64,000 bases of DNA. Source: Chthoniobacteraceae bacterium (lineage in GTDB: Bacteria; Verrucomicrobiota; Verrucomicrobiia; Chthoniobacterales; Chthoniobacteraceae). The translations under genes were made by a program, and so were the position numbers. The notes under the pieces were generated by a model that saw nothing but the letters and a program-made list of their open reading frames with translations, was not told the DNA's origin and searched no databases. Positions 1 through 9,169 of this stretch are shown in pieces; within the stretch, counting starts at the first letter, position 1; each line of letters starts with the position of its first letter. The stretch covers positions 99,125-163,124 of the forward strand of contig CANJZW010000001.1 in assembly GCA_947479475.1 (NCBI GenBank), in the 5' to 3' direction.

Positions 1-69
1 AGTTCCATTTCAGAAATTCAGGGGCTTGAAATTCTCAGAGGTCTTTTTGAGATCAACAATCACCTTTGC

Positions 70-417
<348 letters not shown>

Positions 418-648
418 TCAGTAAGCTTATTGCCGCAAAACAGCAAGCGTTCAGAGATCGCGTGCCTTGTGGCATTGGCTCGCATTAAAAGGCGGTGGAT
501 GTCTTTGACGCCTGGGAAGGCAGTTTAAAGCAGTTGAAAGTCCGCCCGGTGAAGATTTTTAAAGCATCTTGGACCTCAGCGCTTGTCAGATAAGTCTAAC
601 CTGTTAACTTGAAAAACTATTTGCAACTCCTGTTGAACCGAGCTACCA

Positions 649-1110
649 ATGACCCTCGCCAACCTACTCTCGGACGAACAAATCATACCCGAGATGCTGG
701 CCACGGAGAGGTGGTCGGCAATCACGGAACTTGTTGATTTACTCACTGCGCAGGGACGCATTGCGCAGACCGACCGGGAGGACGTGTTAGAGGCGCTCCA
801 TGTGCGTGAGCGCACGATGAGCACTGGAATAGGGTTCGGGATTGCCATTCCACACGCTTCTTCTGAGAAAATTTCCGAAGTCGTCGCGGCCTTCGGAAGG
901 TCCACCGGCGGGATCGAGTTCGGCTCGTTGGACCACGCTCCCGTGCGTTACATCGTCTTATTCATCGTCCCGAAAGACCAGTTCCAAGTGCATCTTAGGA
1001 CGCTCGCTGCGATCGCTAAATTTTTGAATGACAGAGGTGTCCGGGAGCGCTTGGCCTCTGCGGAGGGATGCCGGGAGATTCTGGAGGTGTTCGGCGCACC
1101 GAGTCGCTGA
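649..1110 (+). CDS. ptsN: PTS IIA-like nitrogen-regulatory protein PtsN
   Basis: EIIA-Ntr phosphocarrier of the regulatory phosphotransferase system, with a cytosolic role. The 153 residues cover one PTS EIIA type 2 domain. The phosphorylated histidine is His69 in the family motif GIAIPHA, followed by the conserved VRYIVLFIVPKDQFQVHLRTL segment that packs around it. It lies opposite the P-II gene, a fitting neighbourhood because both are regulators of nitrogen and carbon status, but no other PTS component is seen here. There is no clear Shine-Dalgarno sequence before the ATG. Confidence 0.88.
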   Translation: MTLANLLSDEQIIPEMLATERWSAITELVDLLTAQGRIAQTDREDVLEALHVRERTMSTGIGFGIAIPHASSEKISEVVAAFGRSTGGIEFGSLDHAPVRYIVLFIVPKDQFQVHLRTLAAIAKFLNDRGVRERLASAEGCREILEVFGAPSR

Positions 1111-1165
1111 ACAATCACCATCCTTCCGCTTCAGTCCCCCGGCGATGCGGTGGGAAGGTCTGGCG

Positions 1166-1194
1166 CTTGCCCCCCACCTTAACAAGGGGGCAAG
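1166..1194. repeat. Perfect 9-bp inverted repeat between ptsN and argS
   Basis: CTTGCCCCC (1166-1174) pairs with GGGGGCAAG (1186-1194) across an 11-nt loop. No T-run follows on the plus strand, so it is not a canonical intrinsic terminator. It could be a processing or attenuation hairpin ahead of argS, whose ATG lies 33 nt downstream. Confidence 0.5.
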
Positions 1195-1226
1195 GAAATG
1201 CCGCCTTGTGGTAAGATATTTTTTTC

Positions 1227-2999
1227 ATGGAAACTATTCCCTCAATTCTTGAAGAGCGTTTGAAGGCCGCAGTGGAGGATCCCGGTCCTACGCCTCTTTC
1301 GATCACTTCGGCCTCAGACTCTAGGTTTGGTGACTATCAGTCCAATGCAGCGATGCTTCTCGCCAAGCTGCGTAAATCCAATCCGCGTCTCGTGGCGCAA
1401 CAAATTTTGGATCGACTTCAAGTTGCCGATATTTGTTCCTCCGTGGAAATTGCGGGAGCCGGATTTCTTAATTTCCGATTGCGTGAAGACTGGCTCCAGG
1501 AGCGCGTGTCGCAGATGAAAGCGGACCCGAGGCTGGGTGTCCCGAGCCCGTTGCGGCCCTTGGGAATGGTAATCGACTTTTCTTCCCCAAACGTGGCTAA
1601 GCCCATGCATGTGGGCCACATTCGTTCGACGATATTGGGCGACTCCCTTGCTCGCATTGCCGCTTTTATAGGTCACAACGTCGTTCGCGACAACCATATC
1701 GGAGACTGGGGCACTCAATTCGGAATGCTTCTCCTAGGGTGGAAGACCATTTTAGACAGATCCGCCCTTGAGCAGGATCCGCTCCTCGAAATGGAGCGAA
1801 TCTATAAGAACGTGAGCGCAAGGTGCCGGGATGACATCGCGGTTTTGGAAAAGGCACGCCACGAACTTGTTCTTCTGCAGACCGGCGACCCGGAAAACCT
1901 TCTGCTTTGGAAGGAGATGATCCGCTTGTCGCAGTCGCAGTTTGACACGATCTACGGCCGTTTAGGCGTGCGCTTTGACGTCACACTGGGCGAAAGTTTT
2001 TACAACGAACGGCTCAAGCCGGTGGTTGAAGAATTAAAGGCGTCGCGTATCGCGCGGGAAAGTGACGGCGCTATTTGCGTGTTTTCCGACGGAAGTCATT
2101 CTCAAGAAGAGGATGTTTTTTTGATCAAGGACAAGGATGGATGGCGCGACAATCCGGCAATCGTCCTCAAAAGCGACGGTGCGGCCAATTACATGACGAC
2201 AGATCTCGCCACACTACAATACCGGATTGAAACATGGCATCCGGATGAAATTGTTTATGTGACCGACGGGCGCCAGCAGTTGCATTTCCGTCAGATGTTC
2301 TCCATTTTCAGGCGCTGGAAGCCCGAAGCGGCGGCGACCGTCCGGCTTTCGCATGTTTGGTTTGGTTCCATTCTGGGCGACGATGGGAGGCCGTTTAAAA
2401 CACGTTCAGGCGAAACGGTGCGTCTCGCTGATCTTCTAGACGAGGCTGAAGAGCGCTCGTTTGCCCAGGTAAGCGAGAGGAACCCGGCGCTTCCTGAGGC
2501 GGAACGGCGCGAGATAGCCCGTATCATAGGAATTGGAGCTGTGAAGTACGCAGATCTGCTTCCGCACAGGCAGGGGGACTACATGTTCAGCTGGGAAAGG
2601 ATGTTGAGCTTTCAGGGAAACACGGCGCCCTATCTTCAAAACGCGTATGTGCGCATCCGGTCCATTTTCCGGAAGCTTGCCGAGGCAGGCGAGGCAGGCG
2701 AGGCATGGACACCAGGAGCCCCCCTGCGATTGGAGAACGGAGCGGAAATTGCTCTTGGAAAAAGGCTTCTCGAGTTTGGAGAGGTTCTGCCGCAGGTGCT
2801 TCAGGACCACCGTCCCAACACGCTTGCTAATTATTTGTATGAACTTGCAAACACGTTTCACGCTTTTTACGAGGCTTGCCCCGTCCTTAAATCGGAAGGT
2901 GATCAGCGTGCGAGCCGGCTGGAGTTATGCGACGTGTCGGCAAGAATGTTAAAAACAGGACTTGGGTTGCTCGGGATTGAAGTGCCCGAAAAGATGTAG
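1227..2999 (+). CDS. argS: Arginyl-tRNA synthetase
   Basis: Class I aminoacyl-tRNA synthetase that charges tRNA-Arg. At 590 residues it has the family size. The N-terminal Add-1 domain (about 1-100) contains the FGDYQSN motif. The HIGH signature appears as HVGH at residues 128-131 after the typical SPNVAKPM. The GRPFKTRSGE segment stands where ArgS enzymes carry their degenerate KMSK loop. The C-terminal anticodon-binding DALR domain (about 465-590) contains NTAPYLQNAYVRIRSI and the terminal LLGIEVPEKM. It ends just before a strong bidirectional hairpin terminator. Confidence 0.97.
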   Translation: METIPSILEERLKAAVEDPGPTPLSITSASDSRFGDYQSNAAMLLAKLRKSNPRLVAQQILDRLQVADICSSVEIAGAGFLNFRLREDWLQERVSQMKADPRLGVPSPLRPLGMVIDFSSPNVAKPMHVGHIRSTILGDSLARIAAFIGHNVVRDNHIGDWGTQFGMLLLGWKTILDRSALEQDPLLEMERIYKNVSARCRDDIAVLEKARHELVLLQTGDPENLLLWKEMIRLSQSQFDTIYGRLGVRFDVTLGESFYNERLKPVVEELKASRIARESDGAICVFSDGSHSQEEDVFLIKDKDGWRDNPAIVLKSDGAANYMTTDLATLQYRIETWHPDEIVYVTDGRQQLHFRQMFSIFRRWKPEAAATVRLSHVWFGSILGDDGRPFKTRSGETVRLADLLDEAEERSFAQVSERNPALPEAERREIARIIGIGAVKYADLLPHRQGDYMFSWERMLSFQGNTAPYLQNAYVRIRSIFRKLAEAGEAGEAWTPGAPLRLENGAEIALGKRLLEFGEVLPQVLQDHRPNTLANYLYELANTFHAFYEACPVLKSEGDQRASRLELCDVSARMLKTGLGLLGIEVPEKM

Positions 3000-3007
3000 T
3001 GGGATAT

Positions 3008-3049
3008 CAGCACAAAAAACAGCCCCGGATTGCCGGGGCTGTTGTGCTG
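3008..3049. terminator. Bidirectional intrinsic terminator
   Basis: Inner stem ACAGCCCCGG (3019-3028) / CCGGGGCTGT (3033-3042) with loop ATTG, extended by the outer arms CAGCACAA / TTGTGCTG. On the minus strand the inner stem is followed by a run of T residues, the classic form for the TIM-barrel gene that ends at 3068. On the plus strand it also closes argS, which ends 19 nt before the inner stem. Confidence 0.85.
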
Positions 3050-3067
3050 GCGCTTGGGGGCCGTCCG

Positions 3068-4099
3068 CTATGCGCCCATGCCGTCTTCGAAGGAACCTCC
3101 AGCAGACGGCCACTGACAATGGTCGCGTACGTAGGCAATGCCATTAGCACTGGTGTAATCCAGGTCTTTGTGAGCGCTTTCAGCCTCAACGACAAGGGGT
3201 GCAGAGGTCGCGCCCGTCAGCTTGCAATAACGTTGAGGGTAGCCAATTTGAAGCATGAGTTCCGCGTAACGTTGCATATTCAAATCTCCTGTCGCCAGGT
3301 CGGTGAATTGCATGGCGCGTTTCTGCCATTGGGGTTCCATCGAGCGCAAAGGTAATCCAGGCCGCACCGTATGATTTTTAATATGGCATGCGTAGACCCG
3401 CTCTCCGACCTTTAAAAAGCGGCTTTCAAAAGATTCACCTTCCCAGCAGTGGGACGGGTCGGCGTTCACTGCGAGGGTCTCATCTCCGTCGCAGATTGAG
3501 ACGAGGGAGAGAAACTCGTCAGCGGTAGCTGCCGCTGATCCCGGATGGATTTCATGGCAGAGCTTGATTCCCAACTTGCGCGCATGGTCGCGAATCTTCG
3601 CGGTTTTCTTCACAAAACGCTCCTGGCCCTCCTTGATGAGGTCGTATCCAGGCCCAGACCAAAATCCCCAAGGATAACCAGAGGCAACTTCCCATCCGAA
3701 AGCAACGCCCCAAAACATCGGGAAGATCTTCATGTTTAATTCGGCCAGCAAATCCATAAGGCGGAGCACGTAAGTTTCTGCCCAAGCTTCAATTTCGGCG
3801 GTCGATTTTTTTGCGACGTCCTCTGGAATGAAAGGACGGATGGTCGGAGAGCCCGTCCAGGCCGTGGTGTGCACCCAGATTGGACAGTGCCCGGAAACCC
3901 CATCCAAAAGGAGTTCGTTTTTTTCAAAGATGGCACGGATATCAGAGGCGGATTTGAATCCGTCTCCGTCTTGGAGCATGTAGTTGCTAGGTTGCGCGCC
4001 CGCGGCGCCAGAACGCTTGGCATATGCGAGGAAATCGCCAAGAGACTTTGCGCCGTGCTGGGCGCCTTCGATGGAGGGATGATAGACGCTATGAGCCAT
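3068..4099 (-). CDS. Sugar phosphate isomerase/epimerase-type TIM barrel protein
   Basis: A 343-residue protein of the xylose isomerase-like TIM barrel (AP endonuclease 2) superfamily. Likely metal ligands are Glu183 (CHEIHPG), Asp214 and His217 (NADPSH), His239 (ACHIKNH) and a C-terminal Glu in VVEAES, the usual Glu-Asp-His-Glu arrangement. No signal peptide is apparent, so it probably acts in the cytosol on a sugar or inositol-type substrate, but the substrate cannot be read from sequence. It stands alone between argS and a divergently transcribed Nif3-like gene. Confidence 0.8.
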   Translation of the reverse strand: MAHSVYHPSIEGAQHGAKSLGDFLAYAKRSGAAGAQPSNYMLQDGDGFKSASDIRAIFEKNELLLDGVSGHCPIWVHTTAWTGSPTIRPFIPEDVAKKSTAEIEAWAETYVLRLMDLLAELNMKIFPMFWGVAFGWEVASGYPWGFWSGPGYDLIKEGQERFVKKTAKIRDHARKLGIKLCHEIHPGSAAATADEFLSLVSICDGDETLAVNADPSHCWEGESFESRFLKVGERVYACHIKNHTVRPGLPLRSMEPQWQKRAMQFTDLATGDLNMQRYAELMLQIGYPQRYCKLTGATSAPLVVEAESAHKDLDYTSANGIAYVRDHCQWPSAGGSFEDGMGA

Positions 4100-4243
4100 G
4101 ATTAGAAACTTTAGACCGTGTGTTGTGTTTTCGGCAAGAAAAGGCTCGTCGGAAAATGCCTGCGGTTTCCGGCATCGCAGGGCTCACTGAGGCCGCTGAG
4201 CGCTAGAGCTGGCCTAAATGTTTCGGATACCTAGAATAGGCAG

Positions 4244-4996
4244 ATGGTTCCTTTAGTGAAGCTCACCGCTTATCTAGCCGAATACCTTTCCACTGAACAG
4301 GTTTCGGATTACCCCCAAGCTTTTAACGGCCTTCAAGTTGAAAACAATGGGAAAGTAAACCGGATCGCGGCTGCCGTTGATGCTTGCGAGATTGTCCTGC
4401 AAACAGCGGTGGAGCGTGGGGTGGATCTGCTGCTTGTGCATCACGGGTTGTTTTGGAATCCGACCACCATCACCGGTCCCATGTACCGCAAGCTGCGCAG
4501 TGCCATGGCTGGCAACCTCGCGGTTTACAGCGCGCATCTCCCGCTGGATATTCACGGGCAGGTTGGAAATAATGTACTGCTTGCAAAAGCCCTTGGCTTA
4601 AAAGATCTAAAACCTTTTATGGCTCTCAAGGGCCAGCCCGCTGGACTGGTGGGAGGTTGTACGGTTTCCCGAGAGGTATTGATAAAACGCCTGACCGTTG
4701 CCCTCAACTCCCCCGTGCACGTGTGTGCTGGGGGTCCAGAAAAACCTCGCAGGGTTGGGGTCGTGACGGGCGGAGCCGGTTCGGAGGTAGCCCGGGCAGC
4801 GGCAGAGGGGATCGACACGTTTATCACGGGTGAGGGCCCTCACTGGAGCTACACGCTCGCCGAGGAGCTGGGGGTGAACGTTTTTTACGGGGGGCACTAT
4901 GCGACAGAAACCTTTGGAGTAAAGGCGCTCGCAGAACATCTCTCAAAGCGGTTCGGGGTTCCGTGGGAGTTCATCGACCACCCGACAGGACTTTAG
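4244..4996 (+). CDS. Nif3-like dinuclear metal centre protein
   Basis: Member of the Nif3/YbgI (DUF34) family of toroidal hexamers with a dinuclear metal site, often annotated as GTP cyclohydrolase I type 2 on limited evidence. The 250-residue length is typical of the single-domain form. Visible metal-binding positions are the HHG motif at residues 66-68 after DLLLV, and the C-terminal GGHYATETFGV motif with its His and Glu. It shares a 144-bp divergent intergenic region with the TIM-barrel gene. The true physiological function of the family is poorly defined. Confidence 0.88.
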   Translation: MVPLVKLTAYLAEYLSTEQVSDYPQAFNGLQVENNGKVNRIAAAVDACEIVLQTAVERGVDLLLVHHGLFWNPTTITGPMYRKLRSAMAGNLAVYSAHLPLDIHGQVGNNVLLAKALGLKDLKPFMALKGQPAGLVGGCTVSREVLIKRLTVALNSPVHVCAGGPEKPRRVGVVTGGAGSEVARAAAEGIDTFITGEGPHWSYTLAEELGVNVFYGGHYATETFGVKALAEHLSKRFGVPWEFIDHPTGL

Positions 4997-5042
4997 GCCA
5001 ACCCTTGAATTTAAAAGGACGCACGGCGGCTTCTATCTTCCT

Positions 5043-5972
5043 TTAAAGACCGGGCGTTTGATTAGTTGGGAAGCCAAGAGCTTGGGCGGGCGCAGAACTC
5101 GCAAGCCTTCGCGCTTCTTCGACGCTAATTCCAATCCAGCGCGCGGCGTTTTCGACTCCGCGGTCCAGGCAGAGCGCGCTGCCCGCGAAGTAAGGGCTTC
5201 CAGGGAGGCGCACCACCTGGTCGCTGCCAACCTCTACCTCCAGCCTGCCGATGTTATAGCGGCCGGGGGGAGCTCCAGCTGCCGCCATCGCATCGGTCGT
5301 AAATATAATTTTCCCGGCGGGTTTGGCTCGGAACAGATTTCTCAATACGGAAGGTGGAAGGTGGATTCCGTCTGGAATGAAGCAAGCGGTCAGCTCATCT
5401 CTGGCGAGAAGTCGGTGGATGATATTGTCATGGCGATGCATTTCACCTGGGCAACCGTTGCCAAGATGTGTACAGAGGGTCGCGCCAGAGCGTATGGCAA
5501 TGTCGATCTGTTCTTCGCTCGCATTTGTGTGCCCCAGAGAAATGCGCACGCCCGCTTTGGTGGCGGCTGAGATAAAATCATCCGAACCGCTGCGCTCTGG
5601 AGCGAGCGTCACGAGCCGTATGTTCCCATTCGCGGCGTCCTGTTGGCGGCGGAACTCCGACCAATCAGGGTCCTTCATCAACTCCCCGGGATGTGCGCCC
5701 TTATAACCGGGTTCAGCGCTGAGGTACGGCCCTTCAAGGTGATAGCCGACGATGGTTTCAGCAATGCATTGCTCCTGAGCGCGGAAACGCTCAAACGCCT
5801 CGAGCTTCCCGAGCAGGGCATCTGGAACATCCGTGATAAACGTCGCCAGAACCCTTTTCATGGCCGACTTGCGGAGCTGCTCGCAAGCGTGTCGGACGGC
5901 AGCAAGGCTCGGTGCGCTTTGGAAATCTACGCCGGCGAATCCATTGATTTGGAGGTCAAAAAGTCCGCCCAT
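5043..5972 (-). CDS. nagA: N-acetylglucosamine-6-phosphate deacetylase, short form
   Basis: Removes the acetyl group from GlcNAc-6-phosphate in amino-sugar catabolism. Hallmarks are DLQINGFAGVDF at the N-terminus, the metal ligand Glu80 in HLEGPYL, metal His residues 148 (GHTNAS) and 169 (THLGNG), and catalytic Asp227 in TTDAMAA. At 309 residues it lacks the N-terminal beta-sandwich strands found in the usual roughly 380-residue enzymes. An in-frame TAG nine nt before the ATG proves that the short start is real. That TAG is the stop codon of the upstream gene, in the same frame. AGAGG just before the ATG is a plausible ribosome-binding site. Confidence 0.85.
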   Translation of the reverse strand: MGGLFDLQINGFAGVDFQSAPSLAAVRHACEQLRKSAMKRVLATFITDVPDALLGKLEAFERFRAQEQCIAETIVGYHLEGPYLSAEPGYKGAHPGELMKDPDWSEFRRQQDAANGNIRLVTLAPERSGSDDFISAATKAGVRISLGHTNASEEQIDIAIRSGATLCTHLGNGCPGEMHRHDNIIHRLLARDELTACFIPDGIHLPPSVLRNLFRAKPAGKIIFTTDAMAAAGAPPGRYNIGRLEVEVGSDQVVRLPGSPYFAGSALCLDRGVENAARWIGISVEEARRLASSAPAQALGFPTNQTPGL

Positions 5973-5978
5973 ATTCCT

Positions 5979-6770
5979 CTATTTTACGGCAAAAATTTCA
6001 GTAAAGAAACCCTTCATCGCATCCCATGAACGCCTGGCCGCAGGTTCGTTATAGGCAGCGCCTTTGCTCTTGTCCGTTCCCGCTTTTTTCTGAGTAAAAG
6101 AATGAACAGCATCTCCGTAATACACCATTTGCCAGTCCGCCCCACCCTTGCGCAATTCTTCCTGAAACTCAGCAATGTCCGATGGCTTTACAAAAGGATC
6201 GTCTGCTCCGTGAAGCACAAGAACCTTGGCCTTTATGTTTTTGCCATCTGCAGGAGTGGGAGAGTCGAGTCCGCCATGAAAACTAACAACGCCCTGAATG
6301 TGCGCACCCGTGCGTGCGAGCTCAAGGACCGTGGTTCCCCCGAAACAAAACCCGATGGCGGCAATCTTTGATATATCTGCGAGCGAATCTTTTTTCAGCG
6401 TGTCCAACCCTGCCGTGACTCGTTTGCGCAAGATGGGGCGATCCCCTTTATATTTGCCGGACTCGGCGGCCGCGGCCTGCATATCGGCAGGGCGCACTTC
6501 CTTGCCGTAAATGTCGGCTGCGAACGCGACAAATCCGAGTCGGGCAATATTCTCGGCGACCGCCTTGGTCTGGTCTGTGACACCCATCCAGTCGTGGACG
6601 ATCAGAACTCCGGGGCGCTTGCCTGAGATCTCCGTGTCGTAGCACCGGAGCCCTTGGAGAAGCGTCTCGCCCTCCTTGTACTCGATGGTCTCAGTTTTAA
6701 TTTCTGAAAGCGCCGAGACAGCCGTGCAGAAGAGGGTGATAAAAGCAAAGAGGAGCGTGTTGTTTTGCAT
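5979..6770 (-). CDS. Secreted dienelactone hydrolase family protein
   Basis: Alpha/beta hydrolase of the dienelactone hydrolase family, 263 residues. The catalytic triad is Cys142 in GFCFGG, an Asp at 190/191 in HGADDPF and His223 in AVHSFT. A signal peptide covers residues 1-20 (hydrophobic LLFAFITLFCTAVSA), so export is likely. The substrate is unknown; the family hydrolyses lactones and esters. It sits between the DUF5009 acyltransferase gene (31 bp upstream) and nagA, which restarts two codons after this gene's stop in the same reading frame. The three genes look like one transcription unit. Confidence 0.85.
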   Translation of the reverse strand: MQNNTLLFAFITLFCTAVSALSEIKTETIEYKEGETLLQGLRCYDTEISGKRPGVLIVHDWMGVTDQTKAVAENIARLGFVAFAADIYGKEVRPADMQAAAAESGKYKGDRPILRKRVTAGLDTLKKDSLADISKIAAIGFCFGGTTVLELARTGAHIQGVVSFHGGLDSPTPADGKNIKAKVLVLHGADDPFVKPSDIAEFQEELRKGGADWQMVYYGDAVHSFTQKKAGTDKSKGAAYNEPAARRSWDAMKGFFTEIFAVK

Positions 6771-6801
6771 GAAAAAAGAGGAGACCGCACTGCAGAAGCG
6801 A

Positions 6802-7896
6802 TCAGACTTTTACGAAAACCCGCCGCTGGTATAACCATCGGGCAAACAGGAGCATGATTGCAATGGCTGTCATCGGTAACACCCAGGAAACGGTGGTGAG
6901 ACCTTTGCCCGCGAGGCGTTCCGCAGCGGTCCGGAAGAGTCCCATGCCAGATAGAATGTATAGAAGAATGGGGTTCGAGCCTACCCAAAGAAACATAGGC
7001 GTCCAACGGCTCCACCCTCGGACATCGACGGCCCAATAAAAGAGGGAGAGAAGCACCATGCTCCAACCTCCAGCCACGAGGACGAAGGAAGAGGTCCAAA
7101 GTTTCTTGATGATGGGGAAAAACGGATGCCAAGCCCAGCCAGCGATAATCAGAGCGACGCCTGCGATCAGCAGACCTCGCAAGATATCAGCAGGTGGCCG
7201 CGGGGCACAAATCCAGCGACCGGTCAGCAGGCCCAACAAAGCAGTGACCACGGCAGGTATGGTGCTCAGTAGCCCTTCCGGGTCGTGGGTTCCGCTGTGT
7301 TTACGTCCGGGAAGCCAGGCGCTGTCAAAAGCGTTCACGATATTGTGTCCCTCGCGAAACGCATTTTCGCTGTTATCGGGGACGGCCCCGAAGGCAAAAA
7401 GCGCCGCATAACCGGCGAGAATGGAAATGGAAATGAGAAGCAGTGCCCGAGTGGAAAAAAACAAGCTGAGCAATCCTGCGACAGCGGACGCTATGCCAAT
7501 ACGCTGCAACACACCAAGCCAGCGTACTTTTTCCCAGCCGTCCTTGAGCCCGCCCGAAAAGAAAACGCCCAATAAAAACAATACCAAGCCGCGCTGAAGG
7601 AGATGGATCACAGCCGGGCGCACGCCGTCCCGTTGAACCCTCCGGGGCAGTGCGATTGCCATCGAGGCGCCAGAAAGAAAAAGAAAGAGGGGAAAAATCA
7701 GGTCGTAAAAATGGAATCCTGCCCAATCCACGTGGGAAAGTTGGGAGGAAAAAAACTGAGCTAGACTGCTTTCAGGAAACAGTGAACCCAGGAGAGATTT
7801 AAAGACAGCCTCCAGTCCTAGGATCCAGCACATGTCAAAGCCACGAAGGGCGTCGAGGGAGGCTATACGGTTGTCTTGAGGAACGGGGGGAGTCAT
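6802..7896 (-). CDS. DUF5009 / heparan-alpha-glucosaminide N-acetyltransferase-like membrane protein
   Basis: Polytopic membrane protein of 364 residues in the COG4299/NagX-like acyltransferase group. It opens with the family signature RIASLDALRGFDMCWI and shows about ten hydrophobic segments, for example PLFLFLSGASMAIAL and GLVLFLLGVFFSGG. Human HGSNAT acetylates terminal glucosamine of heparan sulfate; the bacterial relatives are poorly characterised. Its position as first gene of a unit ending in nagA supports a role in amino-sugar uptake or modification. That role is inferred from context only. Confidence 0.8.
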   Translation of the reverse strand: MTPPVPQDNRIASLDALRGFDMCWILGLEAVFKSLLGSLFPESSLAQFFSSQLSHVDWAGFHFYDLIFPLFLFLSGASMAIALPRRVQRDGVRPAVIHLLQRGLVLFLLGVFFSGGLKDGWEKVRWLGVLQRIGIASAVAGLLSLFFSTRALLLISISILAGYAALFAFGAVPDNSENAFREGHNIVNAFDSAWLPGRKHSGTHDPEGLLSTIPAVVTALLGLLTGRWICAPRPPADILRGLLIAGVALIIAGWAWHPFFPIIKKLWTSSFVLVAGGWSMVLLSLFYWAVDVRGWSRWTPMFLWVGSNPILLYILSGMGLFRTAAERLAGKGLTTVSWVLPMTAIAIMLLFARWLYQRRVFVKV

Positions 7897-8137
7897 AGCG
7901 GGGGCAGCGGGTTCTAACTAGAGAGATGTAACACGAGTTGTATAAATCGACCGCCCAGATTTTTGCGAGCCTCTTGACAGAGAAACTGTGGCACAAATAT
8001 CCCGTGAGGCTTTCACCGCGAGCTCATAGAGACATCAGTTTGAGGAATGGAGACCACCTATTACAGGCGAAATCAACGTGAGCCCAAAACCAGAAAGCAG
8101 ATGCCCCGTTAGGATCAGGAATGCGCGGGCCGAGGAA

Positions 8138-9115
8138 CTACGGCGCGACGCTCAACGAATCGGCTTTCCAGCTGCGATACGAGGGACGCGGGTTTGGGGC
8201 GCCTCCGTCTAGCTGCTTCTTTGCCCATTCAAGTCCGTCCATGTTGTCCAAAAGCCGGTCTTCGGCGTCCTCGTCTGAATGATTGAGAATTCCGATCATT
8301 CCCCGATACCCACTATCCCGAATGAGCTTCAAAAGACGGACGTCTTCCGTCCCCACTCCGAGAGGAAGAAGCATTCGGCCCTTGGCGGGTCCGGCAACGT
8401 CGGTTCCGTTGAGATTCAGGCACATCAAGTAAGGAACCATCTTTTGGAGCATCTGTGGAAACCTATTCAAGTGGCCGTGACCCCAGTGCTGATTGTAAAC
8501 GATTCCCAAATTCTGAATTCCTTCCTTTTTCAACCGCTCGATAATCTCGATCTGGTTCTCTGGCTCTCCAAACCATCCCCCGTGGTTATAAAGGCCGAGT
8601 TTCAACCCATACGCTTGCGCCGCCTGCGCCGCCGGCTTCAATGCAGCCACTTCAGTCGTAATGCGACGCTCCTGCTCTTCGGGGCTGTCCGCCGTAGTCG
8701 GACCTCCCCCTTTGATCACCCATAGCTGCGGTTTGACTTTGTACCGCTCAAACATCTCCAACAATCCCAGTGATTGCGTGTTCAATTTTGTGGCATTGAG
8801 CTTGTCTGGGTTTGAGTTAAACATCCAACCGCTCAGCTCGATTCCGTGCCTTTGAAGCGATTGAAGCTCCTCTTCCCAATGCGGTATATGTTCCCCTCGA
8901 TAGTCATAAACAAACTTCCGAACATGAATGCGCTCGAGCATTTCTGCCCGCTGCTCCGGACTGCGTTTCAATTTGTCGTAGGGTACGATGCACCAGGCCG
9001 CAAGGTTTTCGCGCTCGAAGATTCCGGCTGGCTCTGCTGCTGTGGTTTTTAAGGAGGCCAGAGCAAGGACGCCTACGGCAAGGAAACTAAGTGTGAGTAA
9101 ATTCTGAGTTTTCAT
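8138..9115 (-). CDS. Secreted TIM-barrel (xylose isomerase-like) protein
   Basis: A 325-residue protein with a signal peptide (about 1-27, ending TTAAEP) and a sugar phosphate isomerase/epimerase-like TIM barrel. Strand motifs include LGLYNHGGWFGEP, LGIVYNQHWGHGH and YLMCLNLNG, which carry His and Asn residues at positions where the family binds metal. Last gene of the four-gene minus-strand operon 8138-12097. Export sets it apart from the cytosolic paralogue that opens the operon. Related exported TIM-barrel proteins are common in PVC carbohydrate clusters, mostly without assigned activity. Confidence 0.75.
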   Translation of the reverse strand: MKTQNLLTLSFLAVGVLALASLKTTAAEPAGIFERENLAAWCIVPYDKLKRSPEQRAEMLERIHVRKFVYDYRGEHIPHWEEELQSLQRHGIELSGWMFNSNPDKLNATKLNTQSLGLLEMFERYKVKPQLWVIKGGGPTTADSPEEQERRITTEVAALKPAAQAAQAYGLKLGLYNHGGWFGEPENQIEIIERLKKEGIQNLGIVYNQHWGHGHLNRFPQMLQKMVPYLMCLNLNGTDVAGPAKGRMLLPLGVGTEDVRLLKLIRDSGYRGMIGILNHSDEDAEDRLLDNMDGLEWAKKQLDGGAPNPRPSYRSWKADSLSVAP

Positions 9116-9169
9116 TGAATCTGGCGGGAGAGTTTTGATTGAGGCGATTGATTTGTGTGCGTTGTTCGT

